Below are positions 1 through 8,129 of a DNA stretch of 64,000 nt, one piece after another. The notes beneath the pieces are model-generated. The model was not told the origin of the DNA. It made no database searches and was given only the letters and a program-made list of their open reading frames with translations. Location of the stretch: contig NZ_LR738849.1 of the NCBI RefSeq assembly GCF_902702915.1, positions 2,992,001 through 3,056,000 on the forward strand, given 5' to 3'. Each line of letters starts with the position of its first letter. Position 1 is the first letter of the stretch. This DNA comes from Desulfovibrio sp. 86. GTDB lineage: Bacteria; Desulfobacterota; Desulfovibrionia; Desulfovibrionales; Desulfovibrionaceae. Position numbers and translations under genes: made by a program.

Positions 1-579
1 CTCCACCAGTCCGATTGTGGAAGCCACAGCCGTGTTCTTGACCATATTGAGCATTTCTGAGGTCAATGGGGGTATGATAATGCGGTAGGCATTGGGAAGC
101 AGCACGTATCGATAGGTCTGGGGCAGGGTGAGGCCCAGGGCTAGGGCCGCGTAGCGCTGCCCGCGCGAAAGCGCCAGAATGCCCGACCGTACCTGTTCAC
201 AGACGCGCGCGCCTGTAAACAGCCCGAGCGCACAGGTGGAAAGAATGAAAAACTGCGCATTGGGGTTCAGCTCGGATTTAAACCAGACGCTGAGGTCATA
301 CGGCAGAAGATCGGGGGCCGCCAGATACCAGATAAAAAATTGAACGATCAGGGGGATGTTGCGAAAAATGGCAACATACGTGGCGCCCACGCTCCGAAAA
401 AAATTGCTGGGCAAGGTACGTAATATACCGAAAAAAGAGCCTACTATGAAGGCTACAATCCAGGCACAGATAAAAAGAGCCGCGGTAGTGAGAAAACCGT
501 CAATCAACCAGTTGAGGTAGGTGACGTTTCCGAACGGCGCTTGTTCAAAAAAAATGCCCCAGTTCCAGTTAGCCTGCAT
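1..579 (-). CDS. Amino-acid ABC transporter permease (GltJ/HisM type), 3' end outside window
   Basis: I translated this gene directly from the minus strand, and it is still open at the window edge (193 codons visible). It begins MQANWNWGIFFEQAPFG, then shows hydrophobic segments and the permease signature region with FRNIPLIVQFF and, later, EQVRSGILALSRGQRYAALALG. The latter is the EAA-type cytoplasmic loop (GQ..AALALG) that contacts the ATPase. These are hallmarks of polar amino-acid permeases of the His/Glu/Gln/Asp family. It lies 129 bp downstream of a GltI-like binding protein on the same strand, so it probably forms the inner-membrane channel of that system. The ATPase and second permease are presumably just left of the window. 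The start at 579 is preceded by a GGA-type ribosome site about 10 nt upstream. Exact substrate is inferred from the binding protein. Confidence 0.9.
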   Translation of the reverse strand, partial: MQANWNWGIFFEQAPFGNVTYLNWLIDGFLTTAALFICAWIVAFIVGSFFGILRTLPSNFFRSVGATYVAIFRNIPLIVQFFIWYLAAPDLLPYDLSVWFKSELNPNAQFFILSTCALGLFTGARVCEQVRSGILALSRGQRYAALALGLTLPQTYRYVLLPNAYRIIIPPLTSEMLNMVKNTAVASTIGLVE

Positions 580-708
580 CAGAAAGTTCCATCCATAAAG
601 ATAAAGCGTGATTCATTCTGCCTTGTGGCGTACGGCAAGTCTGATGGCGGAGCGCCAGCGGGATGTCCGGCTGGCGCTCCGCATTGCAAACCAAGGTTCA
701 AATAAAGA

Positions 709-1617
709 TTAATTCAGGGCTTTGTCGTTGGGGGCCTTGAACAGGTTCTTCATTTCGTCGGACATGTCAAAGTTCATGTTCATGCCCTTGGGGGGGATGG
801 GCTGTTTGAACCAGCGCTGGTAAGATTTTTCAGCTTCGCCGTTCAGTTGCAGTTCGGCAATGGTGCCGTCCACCAGCTTCTTGAAGGGGGCGTCACCCTT
901 GCGAACCATGCAGCCGTAAGCTTCAAAGCTCTGGGGGGTGCCCACGATGACCCAGTCGGCAGGCTTTTTGGCCTTGGCGCGTTCGCCGGCCAGCAGGGCG
1001 TCGTCAATAAAGAAGGCCACGGCACGGCCGGATTCCACAGTGCGGAAGGCATCGCCATGGTCTTTGACGCTGATGACGTTGATGCCAAGCTTCTTTTCGT
1101 CATTCATCTTGTTCAGCAGCATTTCGGAAGTGGTCCCGGCGGTGACGGCCACATTCTTGCCCTTGAGGTCGTCAAAGTCTTTGATGCCGGAGTTTTTGTG
1201 CGTAAGCAGGCGGGTGCCGACAATAAAGAAGGTGTTGGAAAAATCCACTTGCTGCTGACGGTCAAGATTGTTGGTGGTTGAACCACACTCAAAATCGTAG
1301 GTGCCGTTCTGGAGCAGAGGAATGCGGTTTTGCGAGGTAATGGGTACAAAACGCACTTTCAGGTCGGGCATGTTGAGCTGCTTTTTCACAGCGTCAACAA
1401 CCTTGTTGGAATAGTCTTGCGCATAGCCGATGACGTTCTGCTGCAAGTCATAGTATGAAAAAGGTACGGAGGATTCGCGATGCCCTACAACGATTACGCC
1501 GGTTTCCTTAATTTTTTTCAAGGTGCCGGTCAGTTCTTCCGCCTGGGCAGATGCATGGGCGGCGGTCAGCAGCAGCAAGCCTGCCAGCGCGGACAAAAAG
1601 ATTTTTTTCAGGGTCAT
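709..1617 (-). CDS. gltI: Periplasmic glutamate/aspartate-type binding protein (GltI-like)
   Basis: 302 residues, the usual length for GltI. Residues 1-26 form a signal peptide (MTLKKIFLSALAGLLLLTA, cleavage probably after AHASA-QA). The mature protein has the family-3 solute-binding fold signs: TGTLKKIKETGVIVVGHRES at the mature N terminus, SVPFSYYD, then VRFVPITSQNRIPLLQNGTYDFECGSTTN and DFSNTFF. This pattern is typical of the glutamate/aspartate receptor GltI rather than of lysine/arginine or glutamine receptors. The start has a strong AGGAGG site 5 nt upstream. It is first in an operon with the permease gene that follows. Upstream lie a pair of inverted repeats and a possible distant promoter. 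Role: captures acidic amino acids in the periplasm and delivers them to the permease. Substrate assignment is by family, not proven. Confidence 0.88.
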   Translation of the reverse strand: MTLKKIFLSALAGLLLLTAAHASAQAEELTGTLKKIKETGVIVVGHRESSVPFSYYDLQQNVIGYAQDYSNKVVDAVKKQLNMPDLKVRFVPITSQNRIPLLQNGTYDFECGSTTNNLDRQQQVDFSNTFFIVGTRLLTHKNSGIKDFDDLKGKNVAVTAGTTSEMLLNKMNDEKKLGINVISVKDHGDAFRTVESGRAVAFFIDDALLAGERAKAKKPADWVIVGTPQSFEAYGCMVRKGDAPFKKLVDGTIAELQLNGEAEKSYQRWFKQPIPPKGMNMNFDMSDEMKNLFKAPNDKALN

Positions 1618-1713
1618 GGTTTCCTCCTAAAAAGGTGCATTGCAGGGAGCAAACTTTGGATTTGTTCGATAAACGTCCCCAAAATCCCTTGCGGGAAAAG
1701 TTGTGGTCCTTAA

Positions 1714-1791
1714 CCAATGTAAACCGTCAGCCTCGGCGCAGGCCGAAAGCTGGCGGAAATTACCTATATAGAGGGCTGCCGGTTTACATGG
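1714..1791. promoter_or_regulatory. Inverted-repeat pair upstream of gltI (possible operators)
   Basis: Arm 1714-1732 contains CCAATGTAAACCGTCAGCC and arm 1774-1791 reads GGCTGCCGGTTTACATGG, its near-exact reverse complement (about 16 of 18 positions). The core ATGTAAACCG / CGGTTTACAT is perfect. The 41 bp between the arms includes a TATATA stretch that could be a -10 box for the leftward gltI transcript. Two facing 18-mers flanking a promoter look like paired binding sites for a repressor that loops or brackets the promoter. The regulator is unknown. Confidence 0.5.
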
Positions 1792-1973
1792 CCGAGCACT
1801 GAGGTTCTTCCAAAAAAGGAAGACGTGTCCGCTGCCGACAGCGCGCCTATGGCAGGCACTGTCGGCATGGCCTCATTGCTTGACGGCTTGTGTGGGGGGT
1901 CGCAGGCTGCCGCCCATGAAGAGCATCGGTTCTTTGGCATGAAATCTGTGTTATCGCCCCTTATAACCTAGTT

Positions 1974-2002
1974 AGTTTTATAAATAATGAACTTCTTGTC
2001 AA
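1974..2002 (-). promoter_or_regulatory. Candidate sigma-70 promoter pointing toward gltI
   Basis: On the minus strand a perfect TTGACA (2002-1997) is followed by an AT-rich stretch ATTTATAAAACT giving an approximate -10 (TAAAAC at 16 bp spacing, TATAAA at 14 bp). The -35 sits inside a short palindrome CTTGT-TG-ACAAG. It lies just downstream of the terminator of the neighbouring gene, so it would start a new transcript with a leader of about 350 nt before gltI, or a small RNA. The leader contains a GCCGACAG/CTGTCGGC hairpin (around 1834-1866) and TCTTCC-T6-GGAAGA. No coding sequence was found in 1800-2100. Confidence 0.35.
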
Positions 2003-2100
2003 CAAGTTATGGAATTGACCTGCAAAACGGGGCGTAATTATCCAGCAAAGCGCAAGAAAAGCGGAGTGCGCATGGAGTGCGGCAGCGCACCCTGCGCCAT

Positions 2101-2129
2101 AAAAAAGCGCCGGGCTTTTGCCCGGCGCT
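2101..2129 (-). terminator. Rho-independent terminator of the repeat-protein gene
   Basis: Perfect hairpin GCGCCGGGC (2107-2115) / GCCCGGCGC (2120-2128) with a 4-nt loop, followed on the minus strand by six T residues. It lies 35 bp downstream of the stop codon at 2164. Confidence 0.9.
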
Positions 2130-2163
2130 GCTGTCTGGAAGACCTGACAGAGGCGTTTTGGGG

Positions 2164-3396
2164 TCACACGCTGCGATTGAGGCCCGCAAGAACGCTCATA
2201 TTGCCTTCTGAATAGCTGCCGAAGTATGAGCTGGCGTTGTTGGAACCGGACCACCAGGCGGCCATGGACTCCACCTGTATGCGTTTGCGCATTTCCGACG
2301 GCGATACCTGCATGGCTTTGCGCGCGTCATCAAGGCCGGAAAGGGCCTCGATCTGCTGGTACTGTTTGACCAGTTTGGGGTTGTCGTTGAAAAACTGCTG
2401 TATCTTGGCCTGATCCGCGCCGTCGCTGATAACGGTGACGCTGCCGTCGGTATTGACCTGAAGGGTGAATTTTACGTTGGCGTCCACGCCAAGACTGTTC
2501 AGACCGCTGTTCAGGGTCTGCCCCAGGCTGCTTTTGTCGAGCACTCCCTGGGCGGCTGTGAGATCGCTGTTATTGACCGTGACCTGAACGTTGCCCGTTG
2601 CGCCCAACCTGAGGCTTACGGCGGAAGAATCCACGTTCTGCTTTTTCAGTTGTGCCGCGAGGGTGTCGGCCAGAGCCGTATTGTCCTCAAGCCACTTGTT
2701 GACCGCAGTGGCCTGATCGCCTCCATCGCTGGCCACAAGCCGCCCTTCGGCAGTCAGCGTAAAATTCATGGGGGTGGTGGACAGATCGACGCCCATTTCG
2801 CTCAAGGCGGCACGCAGTTTCGCGCTCTGGTCGCTGCTGGCGTCAAGCCCGTCCTGTATGGCGGCCTGCGCGGTATTGACCACGCTGAGTTTGCCAGTGC
2901 TGCTTACTTTCATGCTCACGGTCGTACTGGCGTCAATGCCGGCAGTGGTGAGGGAAGCGCGCAGGTCCTTGCCGAGGCTGGGATTGGAGTCAAGCCATGC
3001 CTGGGCTGCCTTCTGGTCGGCGGCGTTGGAGCTTGAGGCGGTCAGTTTGCCGTCCTTGTCCAGGGCGAAGGTAATGTCCTGAGGATTGCTGATGCCGACC
3101 TTGGAAAGGCCGCTCTTGACGCTGTCATTGAAGCTTGAAAGCAGCTGTTCGCGATATTTGGTGATCTGGCTGAACGTCACGCGGCTGTTGTCGGAAAGCC
3201 CCATGGATTCCATGGCGTACTTGGTCAGTTCAACCATGCTGGAAAGCTGGCTGGTCATGGACGCGCCGGAATTGAAGAGGCTGCTCAGGCTGTTGGACGA
3301 ACTGCTGGAGGCGCTGCTGGTTCCCGTGCTCTTCAACTGCTGCCCCTGCCATTGAAGTGGGGCCGAAGTATAGCTGTTGACGCTGGATATGCTCAT
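2164..3396 (-). CDS. Unrecognised protein with five tandem ~50-residue repeats
   Basis: 410 residues from an ATG with a GGGAGGA site 6 nt upstream. A longer reading to 3543 lacks such a site and reads poorly, so the short start is preferred. I do not recognise a named family. Residues 1-50 are very rich in Ser/Thr/Asn with no signal peptide or membrane segment. Residues 86-340 consist of five consecutive units (about 86-140, 141-190, 191-240, 241-290, 291-340). Each has the pattern L..L...L...G(V/I)D...F.L...G.L.V, then an Ala/Gln/Asp-rich helix ending in W/F-L-D-NP or L-D-SS. The C terminus (370-410) is aromatic and Gly/Ser-rich. The alternating beta-hairpin and helix suggests a repeated alpha/beta module. 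The polar, disordered N terminus without Sec signal could suit export by a flagellar-type route, but that is speculation. It is monocistronic with its own terminator. Confidence 0.8.
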   Translation of the reverse strand: MSISSVNSYTSAPLQWQGQQLKSTGTSSASSSSSNSLSSLFNSGASMTSQLSSMVELTKYAMESMGLSDNSRVTFSQITKYREQLLSSFNDSVKSGLSKVGISNPQDITFALDKDGKLTASSSNAADQKAAQAWLDSNPSLGKDLRASLTTAGIDASTTVSMKVSSTGKLSVVNTAQAAIQDGLDASSDQSAKLRAALSEMGVDLSTTPMNFTLTAEGRLVASDGGDQATAVNKWLEDNTALADTLAAQLKKQNVDSSAVSLRLGATGNVQVTVNNSDLTAAQGVLDKSSLGQTLNSGLNSLGVDANVKFTLQVNTDGSVTVISDGADQAKIQQFFNDNPKLVKQYQQIEALSGLDDARKAMQVSPSEMRKRIQVESMAAWWSGSNNASSYFGSYSEGNMSVLAGLNRSV

Positions 3397-3592
3397 GGTT
3401 CCTCCCGGCAATAATTGCCGTAAAATATCTGCCTGCACAGTAGCAAGATATGGGCCATACTGCGTTTTCACCATGACCGGCCCTGCAAAAGGGACGCTGC
3501 GCGCATGTGCGGGAAAAACTTGCCGTAAGAGAAGATGGCGCATACCCCTTGCAATGATGGACAGCCCACATAAAATAGGCTAGAGAGCGAGC

Positions 3593-4591
3593 ATGGCAGT
3601 ACAATCTTCCATGAATGAAACCGTTGAATTTGACGATTCAGCCCTGGCAAATCAGCTGTTTGGGCCCCACAATGCGCATCTCGACCTGTTGGCTGTGGCC
3701 AGCGGGGCGCGCATCACAAGCCGTGGAGCCCGTATTCTGATCGAATCGTCAGATGCGGATGTTCGTCAGGTCTTGTGCAATGTTTTTGTGCAGCTGTATG
3801 AATTGCTGCGGGGCGGCCTTGTTCTGAGCCAGCAGGACTTCGCGCGCGCGTATGAGATGCTCAGGGCAGACCCCGGGCTGAACCTGTCGCAGATTTTTCG
3901 CGATGCGGTTTTTGTGAATACGCCCCGCAAAACGGTCACGGCCCGCAATGTGGCCCAGCGCACCTATCTTGATCTTTTACGGCGTCATGAGCTGGTTTTT
4001 GCCGTTGGCCCGGCTGGCACGGGCAAAACCTATCTGGCTGTGGCCATGGCCCTGTCCATGTTTCAGCAGCACAAGGTCAAACGTATCGTGCTCACCCGTC
4101 CGGCGGTGGAAGCGGGAGAACGTCTGGGTTTTCTGCCCGGCGATCTGGCGGAAAAAGTCAATCCCTACCTTCGGCCCCTCTATGACGCCCTGCACGATAT
4201 GATGCCCCAGCCCAAGGTAGCATCCATGATGGAGGTAGGCTCCATTGAAGTGGCCCCCCTTGCCTTTATGCGGGGGCGCACACTCAATGACGCCTTCATA
4301 ATTTTGGACGAAGCCCAGAATACCACTCAGGAACAGATGAAAATGTTTCTCACGCGCATGGGTTTTGGCTCGCGGATGGTCGTTACCGGCGATATTACGC
4401 AGATTGATCTGCCTATGCAGCCTGGGGGCCAGCGTCCGCGTTCAGGGCTCATTCATGCGCTGAATATCCTTCCTGATGTGCCTGGTTTGGCCGTACACCG
4501 CTTCAGCAAAGCTGACGTTGTGCGCCATCCTTTGGTGGGAGCCATTGTAAACGCCTATGATAACGCAGAAAAAGACGGCACGGCCAGCTAG
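3593..4591 (+). CDS. phoH: PhoH-family ATPase/RNA helicase (YbeZ)
   Basis: 332 residues, typical length for the YbeZ/PhoH group. Walker A is GPAGTGKT at residues 139-146 and Walker B is FIILDEAQN around 235-243, followed by the sensor-like VVTGDITQIDLP. The N-terminal 100 residues resemble the KH-like nucleic-acid-binding part (GARITSRGARILI). PhoH proteins are cytoplasmic ATPases that act with the endoribonuclease YbeY in rRNA maturation and ribosome quality control. Here phoH, a membrane HD phosphohydrolase gene and ybeY lie in that order, and each overlaps the next, which is a widely conserved arrangement. The last 35 bp overlap the start of the next gene, suggesting translational coupling. 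Confidence 0.95.
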   Translation: MAVQSSMNETVEFDDSALANQLFGPHNAHLDLLAVASGARITSRGARILIESSDADVRQVLCNVFVQLYELLRGGLVLSQQDFARAYEMLRADPGLNLSQIFRDAVFVNTPRKTVTARNVAQRTYLDLLRRHELVFAVGPAGTGKTYLAVAMALSMFQQHKVKRIVLTRPAVEAGERLGFLPGDLAEKVNPYLRPLYDALHDMMPQPKVASMMEVGSIEVAPLAFMRGRTLNDAFIILDEAQNTTQEQMKMFLTRMGFGSRMVVTGDITQIDLPMQPGGQRPRSGLIHALNILPDVPGLAVHRFSKADVVRHPLVGAIVNAYDNAEKDGTAS

Positions 4592-7313
4592 CTTTCTGGC
4601 TCTCATACATGCATTGAGGGCGCGGCATCACTGCGGTTGGGGGCTGGCGGCCCTCATCATTACTTTTTTTGCCCTGTCGCTTCTGGCCGGGGCCAATTTC
4701 GAAGTGGTGCCCAGAATCTATGTGGCCGGGCAGGTGGCGGATTCGGACGTTGTCGCCGACCGCGACATTCTTGTGGAAGATACGCAGGCCACCAAGGCGC
4801 GCCGCAAGCAGGTGCTGTTCTTGCAGCCCCCTGTGTACGACCTGAGCCTGGAACCCTATGTGGCTTTTCAGAACCGCATTGTGGAGATTTTGCGCAGCCT
4901 GAATAACGGGGTGGACTACAAAGCCCAGGAAGGCCCTTTGCAGCGCCTGGCCGACGAACTGACCCCGCCCGTGACTGACGAGGTGCTGCCTGAACTGTCG
5001 CATCCCGAGGTTCAGTCCTATCTGCTGAAAACGCTGCTGCCCAGCATCCGCGAGCACATGGCCGAAGGGCTTGTGGGCGACATACGTTCGGCCAGGGTCG
5101 GACGCAGCGGCGTTATCATCCGCAATCTTGATAATAATACGGAAATCCTGCGCCCCGACGTGACCAACCTGCCCGATGTGCAATCGTTTCTGGCAGAGGT
5201 TTCTTCCATTGTCCGGCAGGTTCCCGCCCTGAACGCGCAGTCGCGGCGGGCCATCAATATTCTGCTTTCCGCCACTGTGCCAGCCTCGCTCACGCTTAAC
5301 CGGGAAGCCACGCAAAAGCGCGGCAACGCCGTCATGAGCATGGTGGAGCCGGTTTACTATCAAATTCTCAAGGGCGAACTCTTGATACGCAAGGGTGAGC
5401 GTGTCAGCCGCGAACAACAGATAAAACTGCAAACCCTGTATAAATCCGCGTCCGACCCCATGCATTGGGGCACGGCCATGGGAACCTTTTTGTGTTCCCT
5501 GGTCCTGAGCGTCGGTTTTTTTGTGGCGCCCAGCGGCAAGCCCGGAACACCGCTGCGCTGTAAAGATATGCTGCTGATTTCGCTGCTGCTTCTGCTTTTT
5601 AGCGTAGGGGCGAAGATTGTCTATGTGCTGGGTCTGCGCATGGACAGCGTGACCTTTCTCAATACCCTGTGCCTGGGCTTTCCCGTGGCGGGCGCCGTGG
5701 GGCTGGTGGCCATGGTCTTTGCGGCCCGGCGCTACTGCACCATGGGGCTTTTGCTGTCGTTCTTCACCATGCTCATGTTTCAGGAAGATTTTTACTTCTT
5801 TCTGTTCCAGTTTCTTGGGGGCATGCTGGCCACATGGCTTGTGACCAACGCCCAGAGCCGTCAGGATGTGGTGTGGAGCATCGTGCCCCTGACCATAGGC
5901 CAGTCGCTCATCTGGTTCGGCACGGCCCTGCTGTCGCAGACAGCCCCGGCAGAACTGCCTGTGCAGCTTGCCGCGGTGGCCATCAACAGCCTGCTGTCGC
6001 TGATCCTGCTTTTTGCCGTCAGCCCCGTGCTGGAACTGAGCTTTGGCTACAGTACGCGCTTCCGCCTGATGGAACTCATGAGCCTTGAACAGCCGCTTAT
6101 GCAGGAGCTTATGGTGACGGTGCCCGGCACCTACCACCATTCGCTGGTGGTATCCAACATGGTGGAAGCCGGAGCCAAGGCCATTGGCGCCAACAGCCTG
6201 CTGTGCAAGGTGGCGGCGCTCTATCATGACGTGGGCAAGCTGTCCTATCCCGAATATTTCATCGAAAACCAGTTTGGCGGCCCCAACAAGCACGACAAGC
6301 TTGCGCCGTCCATGAGCGCGCTTATTTTGCTGTCCCATGTCAAAAAAGGCACGGAACTGGCCGAACGCTACAAACTGGGCCAAGACATAGTGGATATCAT
6401 CAGCCAGCACCACGGTACGCGCATCATCCGCTATTTCTACCAGAAAGCCCTCAATTTGGGCGAAAAACCCAGAGAGTCCGATTACAGCTACCTGGGACCA
6501 AGGCCGCAGACCAAGGAAGCCGCCATTCTCATGCTGGCCGACTCGGTGGAGGCTTCAAGCCGTACGCTCACCGATCCTACCCCTGCACGCATCAAGAGCC
6601 ATATTGACGCCATCATCAAGGGGATTTTCTCCGAAGGGCAGTTGGACGAGTCTGAACTGACGTTCAAGGATCTGCATTATCTCAGCGAGAATTTCCAGCG
6701 CATCCTTACGGGTATTTTTCACCAGCGTATTGCCTATCCCGACGCCAAGATTCGCGACGTTGCCAGCAAGGTCGGGGGTAAGGCTGACGGCAAGACGGAC
6801 GCCAAGCCCGAAGGAAAGACCGATGGCAGGCCGGACGCCAAATCCGACGGTAAACCGGATGTCAAATCCGACGGCAAGCCGGATGTCCGGGTGGAAAGCA
6901 AGGCAGACGCGCGGCAGGAGCCCAATGGTGAGACCGCAGGCGCTGCCACCCCGGCTACGGGTATGCCAGTGCTTCCCCATGTTCCCGTTGTTACGCCCCA
7001 TGCCGCAGCGCAGGGCGGAGCGAAGAATGGCGGCGCGGAAAATGTGAAATCCGAAAGAACGTCCACCGCGCCCACAAACGGCGGCCGCCCGGATCTTTCC
7101 GCCGCTGCGGCACAGCCAGGCCAGCCCGTCCAGTCGGGGCAAGCAGGGCAGAACCAGACAGGCCAGGCAGGGCAGCCCGAGTCGTCAGGCAAATCAGGTC
7201 AGCAAGACCAACCAGGGCAAACAAGTCAAGCGGGCCAGCCAGGCCAGGCATCAGGACAAGTCCAGCCAGGACAGGGCACGCCGCAAAAACCTTCGGACAA
7301 AGGGGCGCGGTGA
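4557..7313 (+). CDS. pgpH: 7TM-HD membrane phosphohydrolase (PgpH family) with low-complexity C-terminal tail
   Basis: 918 residues. One membrane segment near residues 27-47 is followed by an extracytoplasmic 7TMR-HDED domain (about 50-300). A cluster of membrane helices follows (about 300-510), then a cytoplasmic HD domain with HHSLVVSNM, YHDVGK (about 556-561) and QHHGT. Members of this family hydrolyse cyclic di-AMP (PgpH in Listeria). That activity is inferred here from the complete metal-binding HD motifs. From about residue 738 the protein leaves the family: a run of K-x-D-G/P repeats (738-785), a Pro/Ala linker, then a Gly-Gln-rich tail to the C terminus (852-918). The tail is encoded partly by an imperfect 24-nt tandem repeat at 6840-6887. 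The gene starts inside phoH and its stop overlaps the GTG of ybeY. Confidence 0.92.
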   Translation: MITQKKTARPASFLALIHALRARHHCGWGLAALIITFFALSLLAGANFEVVPRIYVAGQVADSDVVADRDILVEDTQATKARRKQVLFLQPPVYDLSLEPYVAFQNRIVEILRSLNNGVDYKAQEGPLQRLADELTPPVTDEVLPELSHPEVQSYLLKTLLPSIREHMAEGLVGDIRSARVGRSGVIIRNLDNNTEILRPDVTNLPDVQSFLAEVSSIVRQVPALNAQSRRAINILLSATVPASLTLNREATQKRGNAVMSMVEPVYYQILKGELLIRKGERVSREQQIKLQTLYKSASDPMHWGTAMGTFLCSLVLSVGFFVAPSGKPGTPLRCKDMLLISLLLLLFSVGAKIVYVLGLRMDSVTFLNTLCLGFPVAGAVGLVAMVFAARRYCTMGLLLSFFTMLMFQEDFYFFLFQFLGGMLATWLVTNAQSRQDVVWSIVPLTIGQSLIWFGTALLSQTAPAELPVQLAAVAINSLLSLILLFAVSPVLELSFGYSTRFRLMELMSLEQPLMQELMVTVPGTYHHSLVVSNMVEAGAKAIGANSLLCKVAALYHDVGKLSYPEYFIENQFGGPNKHDKLAPSMSALILLSHVKKGTELAERYKLGQDIVDIISQHHGTRIIRYFYQKALNLGEKPRESDYSYLGPRPQTKEAAILMLADSVEASSRTLTDPTPARIKSHIDAIIKGIFSEGQLDESELTFKDLHYLSENFQRILTGIFHQRIAYPDAKIRDVASKVGGKADGKTDAKPEGKTDGRPDAKSDGKPDVKSDGKPDVRVESKADARQEPNGETAGAATPATGMPVLPHVPVVTPHAAAQGGAKNGGAENVKSERTSTAPTNGGRPDLSAAAAQPGQPVQSGQAGQNQTGQAGQPESSGKSGQQDQPGQTSQAGQPGQASGQVQPGQGTPQKPSDKGAR

Positions 7314-7837
7314 CGTTGTTTCCTTCCTCCCTCGCGCGGGCAAGAGGCGGCGGACGGGTTCGCATCTTTTGCCACTACCCTCAGGGCGCTGCCTTCACGC
7401 CGCTCCACTGGCGTCAGATGGAAACAGCGCTTGAGGCTATGCTCGAAATTCTTCCGGATGCGGCCCAGAGTGCCGCCGAAGGATTTCAGGTCCCGGCGGA
7501 AGTGGAGCTTTTTCTGCTGGACGATGCCGCCATTGCGGATGCCAACGCCAGACATCTCGGCTGCGCAGGCCCTACCAATATTCTTTCCTTTCCCGGCGGG
7601 GCGGAAACTCCCGGAGTTTTACTGCTTTCGCTGGACACGCTGTGCAGGGAGTGCCTGCTGTACGGGCAGGATCCGTCCGAGCATGCCGTGCGGCTTCTGG
7701 CCCACGGCATGGGGCATTTGTGCGGATTGGATCATGGCCCGGCCATGGACGCCCTTTGTGAACGCTACATGGACGCGGGCTGTGCGGCTCTGTGCAGTGA
7801 AGGGAGAGCGGAGCCTGCTGGAGCCGTGTCGTTTTGA
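7310..7837 (+). CDS. ybeY: Endoribonuclease YbeY (rRNA maturation)
   Basis: 175 residues starting at a GTG whose last two bases overlap the TGA of pgpH, a coupling arrangement. The zinc-binding signature H-x3-H-x5-H is present as HGMGHLCGLDH near residues 131-141. The preceding NILSFPGG is the other YbeY landmark. YbeY is a metal-dependent single-strand endoribonuclease needed for 16S rRNA 3'-end maturation and 70S quality control, and it works with PhoH/YbeZ. Its position behind phoH and pgpH fits this. The N-terminal 18 residues are unusual (Arg/Gly-rich), so a later start cannot be excluded. Confidence 0.93.
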   Translation: MTLFPSSLARARGGGRVRIFCHYPQGAAFTPLHWRQMETALEAMLEILPDAAQSAAEGFQVPAEVELFLLDDAAIADANARHLGCAGPTNILSFPGGAETPGVLLLSLDTLCRECLLYGQDPSEHAVRLLAHGMGHLCGLDHGPAMDALCERYMDAGCAALCSEGRAEPAGAVSF

Positions 7838-7975
7838 CGTGGGCAACGGATCGTGGGCGGACGCCCGCCAGTGAAGGCGAGGGCGCAGGAGTTTGCGCGG
7901 GAAAATGTCGTTGCGGGTGTGCCGTGACCCATGTGCGGTGACATGCGTAATACGGATCTTACTTGGTTTGCCCTC

Positions 7976-8129
7976 GGGAAGCACGGATTAACGAGCCTCC
8001 TGGAAACGCGCAGTTATTTCGTTTGGCAAGGCGCGAGTTTTTTTGAAGCAGGAGTGGACTCTTCCGTCCTCGACTGTTTCAAAAAAAGTGAAGCAAGTCC
8101 GCCAAACGAAATAAATCAGCGTTTCCCTA
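7976..8129 (-). repeat. Family A dispersed repeat, copy 1 (3' of cca)
   Basis: About 154 bp, nearly identical to copies at 13761-13913 (inverted) and 36491-36641. The gene-proximal end reads TAGGGAAACGCTGATTTA on the minus strand, and its TAG is the stop codon of cca. The other end (GGGAAGCACGGATTAA) is an imperfect inverted copy of the first. A second inner pair CGTTTGGC / GCCAAACG and facing T-run/A-run blocks allow one long hairpin. No protein is encoded; short ORFs through it are spurious. 7838-7975 holds only small hairpins. Confidence 0.85.

Noticed and set aside
4503..6413. 636-residue open frame opposite pgpH
   Set aside because: It is rich in His/Gln/Arg, has no recognisable domain and mirrors the codon pattern of the real gene on the other strand.
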